From assembly GCA_028289345.1 (NCBI GenBank), contig JANQQL010000050.1, positions 543,223-607,222 of the forward strand: 64,000 bases of DNA, given 5' to 3'. Positions 27,088 to 35,740 of the stretch are shown here, in pieces. The notes under the pieces were generated by a model, which searched no databases, was not told where the DNA came from, and saw nothing but the letters and a program-made list of their open reading frames with translations. The position numbers and the translations under genes are program-made. Positions within the stretch are counted from its first letter, which is position 1. Each line of letters begins with the position of its first letter. This DNA is from Planctomycetota bacterium. GTDB taxonomy: Bacteria > Planctomycetota > B15-G4 > SIAN01.

Positions 27088-28431
27088 TCATCGATCGCGT
27101 TTGACCGGCATGCGAGCGCCAACAGATTGGCGCCACTCCCGAATGGCGGCGAGCATCGCTTCGGTCCGTTCCGGGAACTCCTGGGCAAGGTTGTGTTGTT
27201 CCCCGGAATCTGACTCGAGGTCGTAGAGCTCTGGATCGCTTCCGTCGAAGGGCTCGATCAGCTTGAACTGGTCTGCTCGAAGGGAACCGCACGGAGGTGT
27301 CCCGGCTCGAGAGTAGTGGGGGTAATGCCAGTAGAGCTCTCGTGGAAGCAGCTTTTGTTCCTGGAGCAACGGGACGAGGCTGGATCCATCCACTTCGCTC
27401 GTCGGAACCCTTGCACCCGCCAACTCGAGGAAGGTCGACACCAGGTCGATGCCCATCACCGGCGTGTCGTCGTCACGCCCGGGGTTCTGGATCCCGGGCC
27501 CTTGAACGATCAACGGCACCCGAATCCCGCCTTCGTAGAGCCAGCCCTTGCCCTCGCGGAATGGTCGATTGGAGGTTTCCGAGCCCGTGCCACCGTTGTC
27601 GGAGAAGAACAGAACGTAGGTTCTGTCGGCGAGCCCCTGATTGTGCAGAGCCTCGAGCAAAGCCCCCGTGCTGTCGTCGATCCCTTGCAGCATGGCGGCA
27701 TACTCCGCCGAGTCGGATTCGTGCACCTTGGGCTTGCCGCGGTACTTTTGCTCTTCGATGGGATGTCCTTGGACGGGGCGATGCATTGCATAGTGAGACA
27801 GCAATAGGAAGAACGGCTGATCCTTGCTGATCTCCACAAAGTGGACCGCCTCGCGGGTCAGTCGCTCGGTCAGATACTCCCCAGGTTGGGGATCCGGGAT
27901 CAAGTCTTCCAAGCCTTTGTAAGGGGGGAACATGGAGTCGTGGCTTCCCGGCTCCCCGCCTCCGAACGTGACGTCAAAGCCCTGGAAGGCCGGAAGCAGG
28001 TCTTCGCCGCCCAGGTGCCACTTGCCGATGCACGCGGTGCGATAACCCCGGGCCTGCAAGCGCTCGGCGATGGAGATCTCTTCCTGGAGCAGTCCGCGAG
28101 GTTGCTCCGGTCCGACCCACGCTTCTCGCTCTGCCAGCGGATTCGGACGCAGCGCGTCCGTCAGCCCCAGTCGCGCGGGGTACTTCCCGGTCAACAAACT
28201 GGCTCGCGACGGAGAGCAGTTCGGAGCGTTCGCATAGGCGTCAAGAAAACGAATCCCTCGCCGGGCCAGACCATCCAAGTGGGGAGTCTCGTGATACTCG
28301 TTGCCGTAACAACCCAGGGCCGACCAGGGCAAGTCATCGGCCACGATCAGCACGAAGTTCGGCGGCGCCGATTCCTGGCGGCACGCACCAAGGATGAGCA
28401 AGCTCAGGCAAATCCCTCGGATGGCATTCAT
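27088..28431 (-). CDS. Sulfatase (arylsulfatase A type, FGly-dependent)
   Basis: Exported sulfatase of 447 residues. The active-site motif C-S-P-S-R (in NAPNCSPSRASLLTG) is the formylglycine signature, so an FGly-generating enzyme is needed for activity. Other conserved parts: NFVLIVADDLPWSALGCYG (calcium-binding Asp pair), 'GKWHLGG', 'DNGGTGSETSNRPFREGKG' and the C-terminal 'ELYDLESDSGEQHNLAQ'. A signal/lipobox (SLLILGAC, near residue 17) places it in the envelope or periplasm. Such enzymes in this type of bacterium release sulfate from polysaccharides; the actual substrate is unknown. It is the only one of the four sulfatase-fold proteins here with the Cys motif. Confidence 0.93.
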   Translation of the reverse strand: MNAIRGICLSLLILGACRQESAPPNFVLIVADDLPWSALGCYGNEYHETPHLDGLARRGIRFLDAYANAPNCSPSRASLLTGKYPARLGLTDALRPNPLAEREAWVGPEQPRGLLQEEISIAERLQARGYRTACIGKWHLGGEDLLPAFQGFDVTFGGGEPGSHDSMFPPYKGLEDLIPDPQPGEYLTERLTREAVHFVEISKDQPFFLLLSHYAMHRPVQGHPIEEQKYRGKPKVHESDSAEYAAMLQGIDDSTGALLEALHNQGLADRTYVLFFSDNGGTGSETSNRPFREGKGWLYEGGIRVPLIVQGPGIQNPGRDDDTPVMGIDLVSTFLELAGARVPTSEVDGSSLVPLLQEQKLLPRELYWHYPHYSRAGTPPCGSLRADQFKLIEPFDGSDPELYDLESDSGEQHNLAQEFPERTEAMLAAIREWRQSVGARMPVKRDR

Positions 28432-28639
28432 TCACGCAATCTAACCCAACCGGTGGACGGGCAAGGCGAGAACTGTGTGGGTGCGGACGGAAGCCTGAGA
28501 GCGGGGGCTTCTCGACGTGTCGCGATTCCTATGACGAGCAAGCTGGCGGAGGGGTTCGTCGCATCGCGAACACCTGGGCTCCGGAAGGAGGCATCGGCAC
28601 TCACCCTTCGAGCGAAGGCGCATGAGCCCCGAGCCAATC

Positions 28640-31600
28640 TCAGAGCGCCATCTCCAAGATCCAATCCGAGAGCACCCGAAAGTACTCGGTCGAGAAGCGA
28701 CTCAACTGCGGGTATTCCTTCTGGCTTCCCGTCTTTGCAATCAGCATGTCGTGATTGGTGTCGGCCAACCGAACGATCGTTGGCGCGGGTTCCTGGACGT
28801 GACGAAGGACCCCCGCATCGTTGGCATCGGTGGGGTGCGACCGGTCCAAGTCTCCGGAGATCACCAGCAAGGGAGTTGTCATGCGGGCCAGATTGGCGGA
28901 GGGGTCGAAGCCGATTTCATGCTCCCACGCCTTGCGGGCTCCGAGGGCAGAGACCCAGCGCCAATCGGAAACGGTGCTCGCGAACCAGTCTTGTTCGCGG
29001 CATTGCTCGATCCTGGCGAGATACTCTTGCCAGGAAACCTCTCCGCGAGCGACATCGATGTAGGCACGGGCGTAATCCCTGGTGAGGTCGATGATCGTCT
29101 TGTCATGTCCCTGGGAGCGAATCTCCTCGACCATGTTGTAGATCTCTTCTTCCCAGACGGAGACGCCTCCTCCGGAAACGAAGATCGCGAAGGATACGGA
29201 GGGATCCGCGGCGCAAGCCTGTCCCACCACCCACGCACCATTGCTGATTCCCCACAAACCGACTGCCTCCGGGTCGATGAAATCCATCGTGCGAAGGTGT
29301 TCCACCGCGGCGAGGGCATCGCTCGCAAAGTCGTCGAAACCGGCCACGGCGTAGTGACCGGTGGACCCGCCGGTGCCGCGCTTGTCGAAGCGCAGCCCGG
29401 CAATTCCATGACTGGCGAGGACATCTGCGATGGTGGCAAGGCCAAACCCGTGGCGGCTTTGTGGACCCGATCCGCTCACCAGAACCACCGCGGGAACCAT
29501 GGTGTCGTCCGCGTTGGGACGGTGCAATGTTCCGGTTAGCTCGACGGGAGGATTCTCGAAGATCAATTCTTCGGTGATGATCGAGGAATCTCGAGTTGCC
29601 GTTTCGCTGTGCATCGGACGGGACTGGATGACGCGGCCATTCGCTTCGAACCGAAGTTCGAACTCAGCGATGCGATGTTCGTCGGGCCACAGAGTTCGTC
29701 CCGCGGCAAAGTGAAGGGGATGGAGGGATCGCAACGCGCGGAAGTCTCCGGTCTCCAAGTTGCAGAAGATCAACCGTTCCTCGGGGCCTTTGCCAAAGTC
29801 GAACTCCCACCGGCGCAGGGACCAGTGTTCTCCACCGCTGGTTCGATAGAGACCTTCCCGGGGGGCCAGTTCGGATGGATCTTCATCGAGCCCACGCAGT
29901 CGGCGGCGGGCGAGTCGCTGAATCCGGTCTTGCGTTCCTTCGGGCGCTCGCCTCGCGGTCATCTGCAGGAGGACCTCTCGGAGCTCGTCTCGCTTTCCGC
30001 CGGCAGACAGAATCTCGGCGAGGTTCTCTTTCGCGAGGAGAGAACCCGGGTGATGTTCCGCGTAGGCCCGCAACACTTGTTCGGCAAGATCGACTTCTCC
30101 ATCCTGGTGGAGCCACAGGGCGGCCATGGCCACGTCGTTCGCCGATATGCCAGGGTCTTTCCAAAGCTTCCCATCGACGTCCACCAGCTCGCCTTGCTTC
30201 AATGAACGGTAGAGACGGTCTCGAGGGTGGAGTTCGGGAAGCTGTTCCCTCGGTGGCTGATTTCGTTCGGGGGACTGGTCCGAGGGGATCGAAGCGGAGG
30301 CCAATCGCTGGCATTCCCACTCTTTGCCAAAGCGATCGCCCCAGAAGATAGCGCGGGACGGTTTCGATTTGTCGAAGCGCAACCACGCGTTGCGGTGGGG
30401 CGAAAAGAAGACCCCTTCTTCCTTGATGGGAAGCAAGGGAAGAAAAGAGCCGCCCGTACCCCGCAGCCAAAGTTCGTTGCCTCGCTGACGGACGAACAGT
30501 TCCAGCTGGTCGTGAACCCGATACCGGCCGGGGAACTGCGCAAGCTCGAAGGACGTGCAGCGTCGCGAGGCGGTCGGGATCTCGAGTTCCGAAGGCAGGT
30601 CGGATGTCTTTGAAGGCTCGAGCAACAGCGAGTGTAGCACGCCGCTCTCCGCGAAGTGGGCAAGCACTCCGCTTTCGACGTTGCTCAACAAGAGGACCCC
30701 CCCTCGGGGATCCGCGAACGAGTCGAGCCGGGCGTAGAAGCCGTTGGTGCGTCCGTCGTGGCCAAGGGCCGGCACTCCAAACACCGAATAGACGCCGAGC
30801 CCGCAGCCATAGCCGCCGTCGACGGGAGTCTTCATTTGTTTCCAGGTTTCCGGCGCGAACAAGGCCTCGTCTTGCATTGCGATCACCCACTTCTTCAGAT
30901 CCGCAATCGTGGAAGCAAGGGAGCCCGCACCAGGTACTTCCAGGGCATGCATGGCGGCGAAGGGCCCGTGAAGGCCTGGATGGTGTCCGATCGCCAGTCG
31001 CTCGACCTCTTTGCCCGGAACGAGGGTCCGGGTGGACGCCATCTCCAAGGGCTCGAAAATCTCGAGTTCCAGGAAGTCGCCGTAGCTCATTTCGGAAACG
31101 TTCTCGACCATCTCGGCCAGCAAACGATAGGCGACGTTGGAGTAGGAAGAGCCGGTTCCCGGGTCGAACAACAGGCCTTGGGCGAGCAGTTCGTCTAGCG
31201 AGTCAACATCGAAGAACAGAGAGCGGGTTCCCTCGGGAGCCGGGAAATCGCGAGCAATCCCAGAGGTATGGCGGAGCATGTGGAGGACGGTGATCCTCGA
31301 GTCCAACGAGCGATCCGGCAAGTAAACGGAGGCGCTCTCCTGAAGGTCGAGATCGCCTTGCTCCGCCAAGAGAAGGACCGCCGCCGCGGTGAACTGCTTG
31401 GAAATCGATCCCAACTTGAACACCGTGTCCTGGTTCACGGGATGGGGACGCGCGAAGGACGGCCGTCCGGATTCGAAGCGAAACTGGACGCCCTCCTTGT
31501 TCCAAACCTCGACCACACCGCTGAAATGTCCAGCGTCCGCGAGCTGTTGGAGTTGCTTGCGGGCAAGCTCCCGATGGTCTTCTTGCACGGCTCGGGCTTC

Positions 31601-31747
31601 GATCAGAGTCGTGCTCAGAGCGAGAAGACCGCAGAGCGCTTGCACCAGACGACTGGGTCTCGGGGAGCGATGTTCGACTCGGCGCACCGTCTGCGCGGCG
31701 TGGGGATCAAGAATCACGGGAGCGAGTCCGCGGGCGATCGTTGACAT
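28640..31747 (-). CDS. Serine beta-lactamase-like hydrolase fused to alpha/beta hydrolase
   Basis: Exported two-enzyme protein of 1035 residues. After an N-terminal hydrophobic segment (about 34-50), residues about 60-400 form a beta-lactamase/transpeptidase-like domain with SxxK (S114-I-S-K117 in KLGSISKQFTA) and Y-S-N (GSSYSNVAYRLL). A middle part (about 480-590) has helical TPR-like sequence (WLHQDGEVDLAEQVLRAYAE). The C-terminal alpha/beta hydrolase has 'VLVSGSGPQSRHG', the nucleophile elbow GISNGAWVVG, Asp in VISGDLDRSHP and His in TNHDML. ATG at 31747 has AGGAA upstream and overlaps the BlaR1-like gene by 41 bases, so it belongs to the BlaI-controlled operon. Substrate unproven: peptides, esters or peptidoglycan fragments. 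Confidence 0.85.
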   Translation of the reverse strand: MSTIARGLAPVILDPHAAQTVRRVEHRSPRPSRLVQALCGLLALSTTLIEARAVQEDHRELARKQLQQLADAGHFSGVVEVWNKEGVQFRFESGRPSFARPHPVNQDTVFKLGSISKQFTAAAVLLLAEQGDLDLQESASVYLPDRSLDSRITVLHMLRHTSGIARDFPAPEGTRSLFFDVDSLDELLAQGLLFDPGTGSSYSNVAYRLLAEMVENVSEMSYGDFLELEIFEPLEMASTRTLVPGKEVERLAIGHHPGLHGPFAAMHALEVPGAGSLASTIADLKKWVIAMQDEALFAPETWKQMKTPVDGGYGCGLGVYSVFGVPALGHDGRTNGFYARLDSFADPRGGVLLLSNVESGVLAHFAESGVLHSLLLEPSKTSDLPSELEIPTASRRCTSFELAQFPGRYRVHDQLELFVRQRGNELWLRGTGGSFLPLLPIKEEGVFFSPHRNAWLRFDKSKPSRAIFWGDRFGKEWECQRLASASIPSDQSPERNQPPREQLPELHPRDRLYRSLKQGELVDVDGKLWKDPGISANDVAMAALWLHQDGEVDLAEQVLRAYAEHHPGSLLAKENLAEILSAGGKRDELREVLLQMTARRAPEGTQDRIQRLARRRLRGLDEDPSELAPREGLYRTSGGEHWSLRRWEFDFGKGPEERLIFCNLETGDFRALRSLHPLHFAAGRTLWPDEHRIAEFELRFEANGRVIQSRPMHSETATRDSSIITEELIFENPPVELTGTLHRPNADDTMVPAVVLVSGSGPQSRHGFGLATIADVLASHGIAGLRFDKRGTGGSTGHYAVAGFDDFASDALAAVEHLRTMDFIDPEAVGLWGISNGAWVVGQACAADPSVSFAIFVSGGGVSVWEEEIYNMVEEIRSQGHDKTIIDLTRDYARAYIDVARGEVSWQEYLARIEQCREQDWFASTVSDWRWVSALGARKAWEHEIGFDPSANLARMTTPLLVISGDLDRSHPTDANDAGVLRHVQEPAPTIVRLADTNHDMLIAKTGSQKEYPQLSRFSTEYFRVLSDWILEMAL

Positions 31748-33599
31748 GAATGGTTCCTGTTTTCGTCTGGAAGTGACATTGCGCCCGTTCTTCATTGGGT
31801 ATTCGGGCGGCGATGTCCCCGGAATTTGTGGTGACCGTGAGGGACGCAGATTCGTCGATCTGTTCCACGGTGCAGCGCAGTGGACCGCTTCCGCAGCGAA
31901 GCTCGACGGCACCAGAGACCGCCCGACAACGAAGATCCACCTCACCCGAGGTGTTGTGGAGCGACGAATCGGACAGTCGATGGGAGTCCGAGATGATCGT
32001 TCCAATCGATGTTTGAATCTCTGCACCGTGGAGATCGACCGGGCCTATGCGGATCTCGCCACTCCAGATTTCTGCGCTCAGATGATCGAGAGGCCGGTGG
32101 ATTTCCAGGTTTCCCCGAAACGATCGAAGCGAAATCGGCAGGGAACGGGGAAGGTGGATTCGAAGCAGGAGAGGTTGGTCTGGTGAAGTTTGCGGCCCTC
32201 GGATGTCCTTGATGGTCAGCTCGTTTCCTTGGGAGCGAATCGAGACTGCATCGTCCCAGCTCCACTGGGGAGCCGTGGGTTGGTCGGGGAGAGCTTCGTA
32301 CGCTTCGACGACCAGTTGCTCGGAGTCGGAGTGGCGCAGTTCGAAGCTGGTGTGGTAGCCGCGGACGAGGAGACTCTCGATGTCGACGAGGCTCACCTCA
32401 CGACGTCCGAGTAAGACGTAGCGGAGGGCTGTGTCTGTCGGTGGCGTTTCCTGGTCCGAGTTCTCCTTGCGGAGGTCCGGAGCGCGGACGGATTCGACGG
32501 GCACTGGTTCCGGCCGCCGCGGCGGGGAGGCCATCACCAGGCCCACGCAACCTGTGGCGACCAGGCCGGTGGTCACGGCTAGCTTTCGAGTGCCCGGGCG
32601 CGCAAGCTCTGGCTGGATTAGCGACCGGACTCGCTCGGTCAATGGGGACGAACGGCTGAGGAACGCCATGCCCAGGTCTCCCGCGTCCGCTCGCAACTTC
32701 GCGGCGACCTCGACAAGGGTCTTGGCGTACTGAGTCGCGCTCGCTCCTTGCAAACGACACGCCCGCCGGTCCGCGAGCAGTTCCCGTTCTCGGTCGAGTT
32801 GTCGACCGAGAAGGAAAAGGCTCGGGTGGAAGAACAGCAGTGCTTGCACGACTCGCTGGATCGTAAGCCACACGTGATCGCGACGCTGGAAATGTGCGAA
32901 CTCGTGCAGGACCACGGCGTTGATCTGAGAGTCGGCAGCGTCGCGGACGAACGAGTTCGGTAACACGATGGCGGGTTTCCAGAAGCCGAGGAGCACCGGA
33001 GTTTCCACCGCGTTCGAGGCGAGAATCGGCGGGGAAAGGAAACCCTGGGGGACGGTGGTTCGCCGCGAGTTTTGCGGGACTGGTGTCGCGTCCCGTTTGC
33101 AACGATGCACGCGCACCGCATCAACGAGCAGACGCAGCAGACACCAGAGCGCTCCGGCCGAATAGACCAGCATCGCCGTCGTTTTGAGAAGGAAGGCTCG
33201 TCCGATTTGTTCCTCTTCCGCGGAGACGGAAAGAGCCGGATCCGGAGACGTCGGGCCGACGGAACCCGTTGCATCGGAGTCGGCCGCGTCGGCGACGAAC
33301 AAGGGCTCTCGTGGGGAAGCCTCGGCGATGCTCGCGAGTTTTCCGGGGGGCTCGGCGGCTGTGGGAGAGTTCCCCACAGTGTTCTCCATCCTGGACGGAG
33401 AAGCCAGTGCGAACACCAGGACGGCAGGAATGGAGACTCCGGTGAGAAGCACGGACACAAGACTCACCCGTTGACGAAGGCTCGGTCGGTCTCTGCAGAT
33501 TCCGGAGGGAACGAGGACGGCCACCAGACAAAGCCCCGCGGTGATCCAGGTGACGTGGACGAGGACGAAGAACCCGTACTCGACGAGTAAGGAGCTCAT
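31707..33599 (-). CDS. M56 family (BlaR1-like) membrane metallopeptidase with DUF4097-like C-terminus
   Basis: Integral membrane protease of 630 residues, the likely signal transducer for the BlaI-type repressor next to it. Several N-terminal transmembrane helices (FFVLVHVTWITAGLCLVAVL, SLVSVLLTGVSIPAVLVFAL, TAMLVYSAGALWCLLRLLV) are followed by the zinc motif H232-E-F-A-H236 (in VVLHEFAHFQRRDH). Another helix (VTTGLVATGCVGLVM) precedes an exported tail. BlaR1 itself ends in a penicillin-binding sensor; here the tail instead has repeated beta-strands of DUF4097/adhesin type ('RGNLEIHRPLDHLSAEIWSG', 'EVDLRCRAVSGAVELRCGSG'). The ATGA overlap with blaI shows coupling. Its inducer is unlikely to be a simple copy of the beta-lactam signal. 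Confidence 0.85.
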   Translation of the reverse strand: MSSLLVEYGFFVLVHVTWITAGLCLVAVLVPSGICRDRPSLRQRVSLVSVLLTGVSIPAVLVFALASPSRMENTVGNSPTAAEPPGKLASIAEASPREPLFVADAADSDATGSVGPTSPDPALSVSAEEEQIGRAFLLKTTAMLVYSAGALWCLLRLLVDAVRVHRCKRDATPVPQNSRRTTVPQGFLSPPILASNAVETPVLLGFWKPAIVLPNSFVRDAADSQINAVVLHEFAHFQRRDHVWLTIQRVVQALLFFHPSLFLLGRQLDRERELLADRRACRLQGASATQYAKTLVEVAAKLRADAGDLGMAFLSRSSPLTERVRSLIQPELARPGTRKLAVTTGLVATGCVGLVMASPPRRPEPVPVESVRAPDLRKENSDQETPPTDTALRYVLLGRREVSLVDIESLLVRGYHTSFELRHSDSEQLVVEAYEALPDQPTAPQWSWDDAVSIRSQGNELTIKDIRGPQTSPDQPLLLRIHLPRSLPISLRSFRGNLEIHRPLDHLSAEIWSGEIRIGPVDLHGAEIQTSIGTIISDSHRLSDSSLHNTSGEVDLRCRAVSGAVELRCGSGPLRCTVEQIDESASLTVTTNSGDIAARIPNEERAQCHFQTKTGTIHVNDRPRTRSRDS

Positions 33600-33997
33600 C
33601 GGTCTTCCCCCGCTTTCTCTTCGTGATCTCGGATCTCGGCGCGAAGCTGTTCGAGCTCTTCGTCACTCACCGCTTGCATGGACATCAGGCGGTTCAAGAG
33701 AAGAGAGGGCGAGCCGCCGAACACCCGACTGAGAAGATCCTCGAGCATGTTCGATTGGGCTTGCTCGGCGGAGAGGAGTGGGGAGTAGGCGTACTCGCGG
33801 CCAGTCTTGGTCCGGGACAGGTAGCCCTTGTCGACCATGATCCCGAGGATCTTGGCCACGCTCGTGTAGGCGACCTCGCCACGACGATGACAAAGCTGTT
33901 CGCGGATTTCGGCGACCACCCGCGGATGGTGGTCCCAGAGGATCTGCAGCAGCTCCAGTTCCAGCTCGGTCGGGTTTCGGGAAGGGGGACGAGCCAC
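33596..33997 (-). CDS. BlaI/MecI/CopY family transcriptional repressor
   Basis: Winged-helix repressor of 133 residues. The N-terminal domain (LELELLQILWDHHPRVVAEI, then 'EVAYTSVAKILGIMVDKGYL' and 'GREYAYSPLLS') is the standard BlaI DNA-binding fold, and the C-terminal part (about 80-125) is the dimer helix pair. GTG start with AAAAGGAG upstream. It overlaps the BlaR1-like gene by ATGA. Two palindromes at 34011-34032 and 34067-34082 just upstream are its probable operators. Repression is expected to be lifted by cleavage through the M56 protease, as in BlaI/BlaR1. Confidence 0.93.
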   Translation of the reverse strand: MARPPSRNPTELELELLQILWDHHPRVVAEIREQLCHRRGEVAYTSVAKILGIMVDKGYLSRTKTGREYAYSPLLSAEQAQSNMLEDLLSRVFGGSPSLLLNRLMSMQAVSDEELEQLRAEIRDHEEKAGEDR

Positions 33998-34010
33998 GGG
34001 ATCTCCTTTT

Positions 34011-34032
34011 GTCTACGAATTCATTAGTAGAC
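34011..34032 (-). promoter_or_regulatory. Probable BlaI-type operator 1
   Basis: Interrupted palindrome GTCTACGAAT-TC-ATTAGTAGAC, arms matching at 9 of 10 positions, 14 bases upstream of the GTG of the repressor gene. It contains the TAC...GTA half-sites common to this repressor family. Confidence 0.7.
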
Positions 34033-34066
34033 GAGGCTCCCCTGGGTTCGGGCGATTTCAGAAAAA

Positions 34067-34082
34067 TACGAATTCATTCGTA
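34067..34082 (-). promoter_or_regulatory. Probable BlaI-type operator 2
   Basis: TACGAAT-TC-ATTCGTA, perfect 7-bp arms, sharing TACGAATTCATT with operator 1. The centres are 53 bases apart, about five helical turns, which would favour cooperative binding of two dimers on one face. Confidence 0.7.
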
Positions 34083-34351
34083 GTTCGCTCTCCGAGCGAC
34101 GACGAGGCCCCCGCGCGGGGCCAGGACGACAGCATCGGGTTCTGACGGACCGCGCAGCCATTCGGCTAGGCACGAGGTGGCGGGAGCCGTTCACCCAAGG
34201 TTCGGAGGTCGGGCCGTTCCTGGACCTGAGTGGCGCGACGCGGGTTGATTCCGACGGGCCACGGTCGGTCTGTCGGACTCGCTCGCCAGCGACTCCAATC
34301 GATCAGTCCTTCGTTCGTTATGACGACGGCCGAGGGAGGCAGCCGCTGCTC

Positions 34352-35740
34352 TCAGAACCGCAAGTACAAAGAGATCGCGCCGCCGTCCTGCAGAGGGTGG
34401 ATTCCCAGTCCGAAGCGTCGGTCGCGAAGCAGCCCTCGGGTTTCGTTCATCGCACGTTCGTTGATGGAGTGGTTGCGTTGACGAGCGGCATTGATGCCGC
34501 CGTAGATGTTGCCGGTGTAGAAGCCCACGGCCAGAAGTGCGAGCGCTCCGGCGGTGACGTCTTCTTCGTTGTGCAGCGCGGACCAGGTGCCGCCGATCAG
34601 CACTCCGTTGGTCAGCAGAGCGACGAGCGCGTCGGCCGAGCGACCTGCATAGAGCTGTCCCGAACCCGGCAACACGGCGGACAGGGTGCCGGCAAGCGCT
34701 GGCGACTTCCTCGGCAGCGCCTCCATCTGGTCGACTCGGGTCAGTAGGAACTCGCGCTGCGAATCGGGCAGGCGTTGGAAGTGACCGCGGGCGCCACTCA
34801 AGTCTCGACGTTCCATGGACAACAACCCGGCGAGTAGCTGTCCCTCGTCGGTGTCGACGTCCGCCCATTGCACTGCCTCGTGGCGCCGACCGGCCTCGCG
34901 CAACAGATAGGCGCCAAGCAGGTCGCGCTCGGGGGTCGCGAGAGCAGCGATGCTCTCGAGAGCTAGTTCGTGACGCCCCGAGCGGCTGTGACAAACGCTC
35001 AACTGTCGACGCGCGGCCCCGGTTCTCGGATCGTCGGGAAACCAGTGGAGGTACCGAGACCACTCCACGGCTGCCGCTCGCCACTCCTCTTGGTCGTGCA
35101 GGCTTTCCGCAAAGGAGTACTGGGCGTCGGCGCGGAACGACGGGCCCTTCGGTTCGGCGTCACCCAGTGGGCTCGCACCCGCCGTTTGCGCCCGGCTCGC
35201 CTGCTCTCTTGGCTCTTCCGGACTTGCCTCGGACGCCTCCTTTGCACCCGGCGAATCGACGGTTTGTCCGTGAGCTGTCGAGTCTGCGTCGGACTCCTGG
35301 CGACCTTGTCCGGGACGGTTCTGTCGCGGGGGGATGCGTTCCTGAGGGTTGTCTTCCTGGGCCTCGCGACGAAAGGCCGCCGGCACGGGGTCGAAGGGAC
35401 GACCGTCCGCGGTCACTCCATAAGGGCCGTTGTCCAAGCCGTGATCGCGCATCAAGCGATCCGCGATCATCAGGCTTCCCTTCCAAAGGCCGTGGCGCTG
35501 CACCGCCTGCTTGCCGAACTCCGAGCAGCTCGGCTCGAAGTCGCAATGGAAGCCCCACTGGTGACCCACGTGGTCCTGGTAGAAGCCGATCGCCCCCAGC
35601 CCCGCGGCGGACGGAGCGTCTTCTGACGAATCCCCCTCGTTCGCCGTCCGGCACGCCGCCAAGGCCATCGCCAGGAACCACGTGAAGTCGCTGAGGCTTC
35701 GCCGGCCGAACGGTGTCGGCCAAGTCTGCTCTCGAATCAC
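34352..35740 (-). CDS. YidD-domain fusion lipoprotein with DUF5683-like membrane tail
   Basis: Envelope protein of 462 residues. A signal/lipobox-like segment (DFTWFLAMALAAC, Cys near 28) is followed by a YidD (membrane protein insertion efficiency factor) domain at about residues 45-100, with the hallmark CDFEPSCSEFGKQAVQRHG. A low-complexity Glu/Pro/Gln linker (about 115-190) leads to TPR-like helices (FAESLHDQEEWRAAAVEWSR), and then a C-terminal DUF5683-like unit (TLSAVLPGSGQLYAGRSADA, VALLTNGVLIGGTWSAL) with two membrane helices. Free-standing YidD is only about 70-85 residues and sits next to rnpA/yidC. The GTG start overlaps the upstream PEGA gene's TGA as GTGA. Its role in envelope assembly is inferred. 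Confidence 0.85.
   Translation of the reverse strand: MIREQTWPTPFGRRSLSDFTWFLAMALAACRTANEGDSSEDAPSAAGLGAIGFYQDHVGHQWGFHCDFEPSCSEFGKQAVQRHGLWKGSLMIADRLMRDHGLDNGPYGVTADGRPFDPVPAAFRREAQEDNPQERIPPRQNRPGQGRQESDADSTAHGQTVDSPGAKEASEASPEEPREQASRAQTAGASPLGDAEPKGPSFRADAQYSFAESLHDQEEWRAAAVEWSRYLHWFPDDPRTGAARRQLSVCHSRSGRHELALESIAALATPERDLLGAYLLREAGRRHEAVQWADVDTDEGQLLAGLLSMERRDLSGARGHFQRLPDSQREFLLTRVDQMEALPRKSPALAGTLSAVLPGSGQLYAGRSADALVALLTNGVLIGGTWSALHNEEDVTAGALALLAVGFYTGNIYGGINAARQRNHSINERAMNETRGLLRDRRFGLGIHPLQDGGAISLYLRF

Noticed and set aside
34106..34122. GC hairpin (GGCCCC/GGGGCC) after the YidD-fusion gene
   Set aside because: Only 6 bp with no T-run, and 230 bases from the stop; could be chance in GC-rich DNA.
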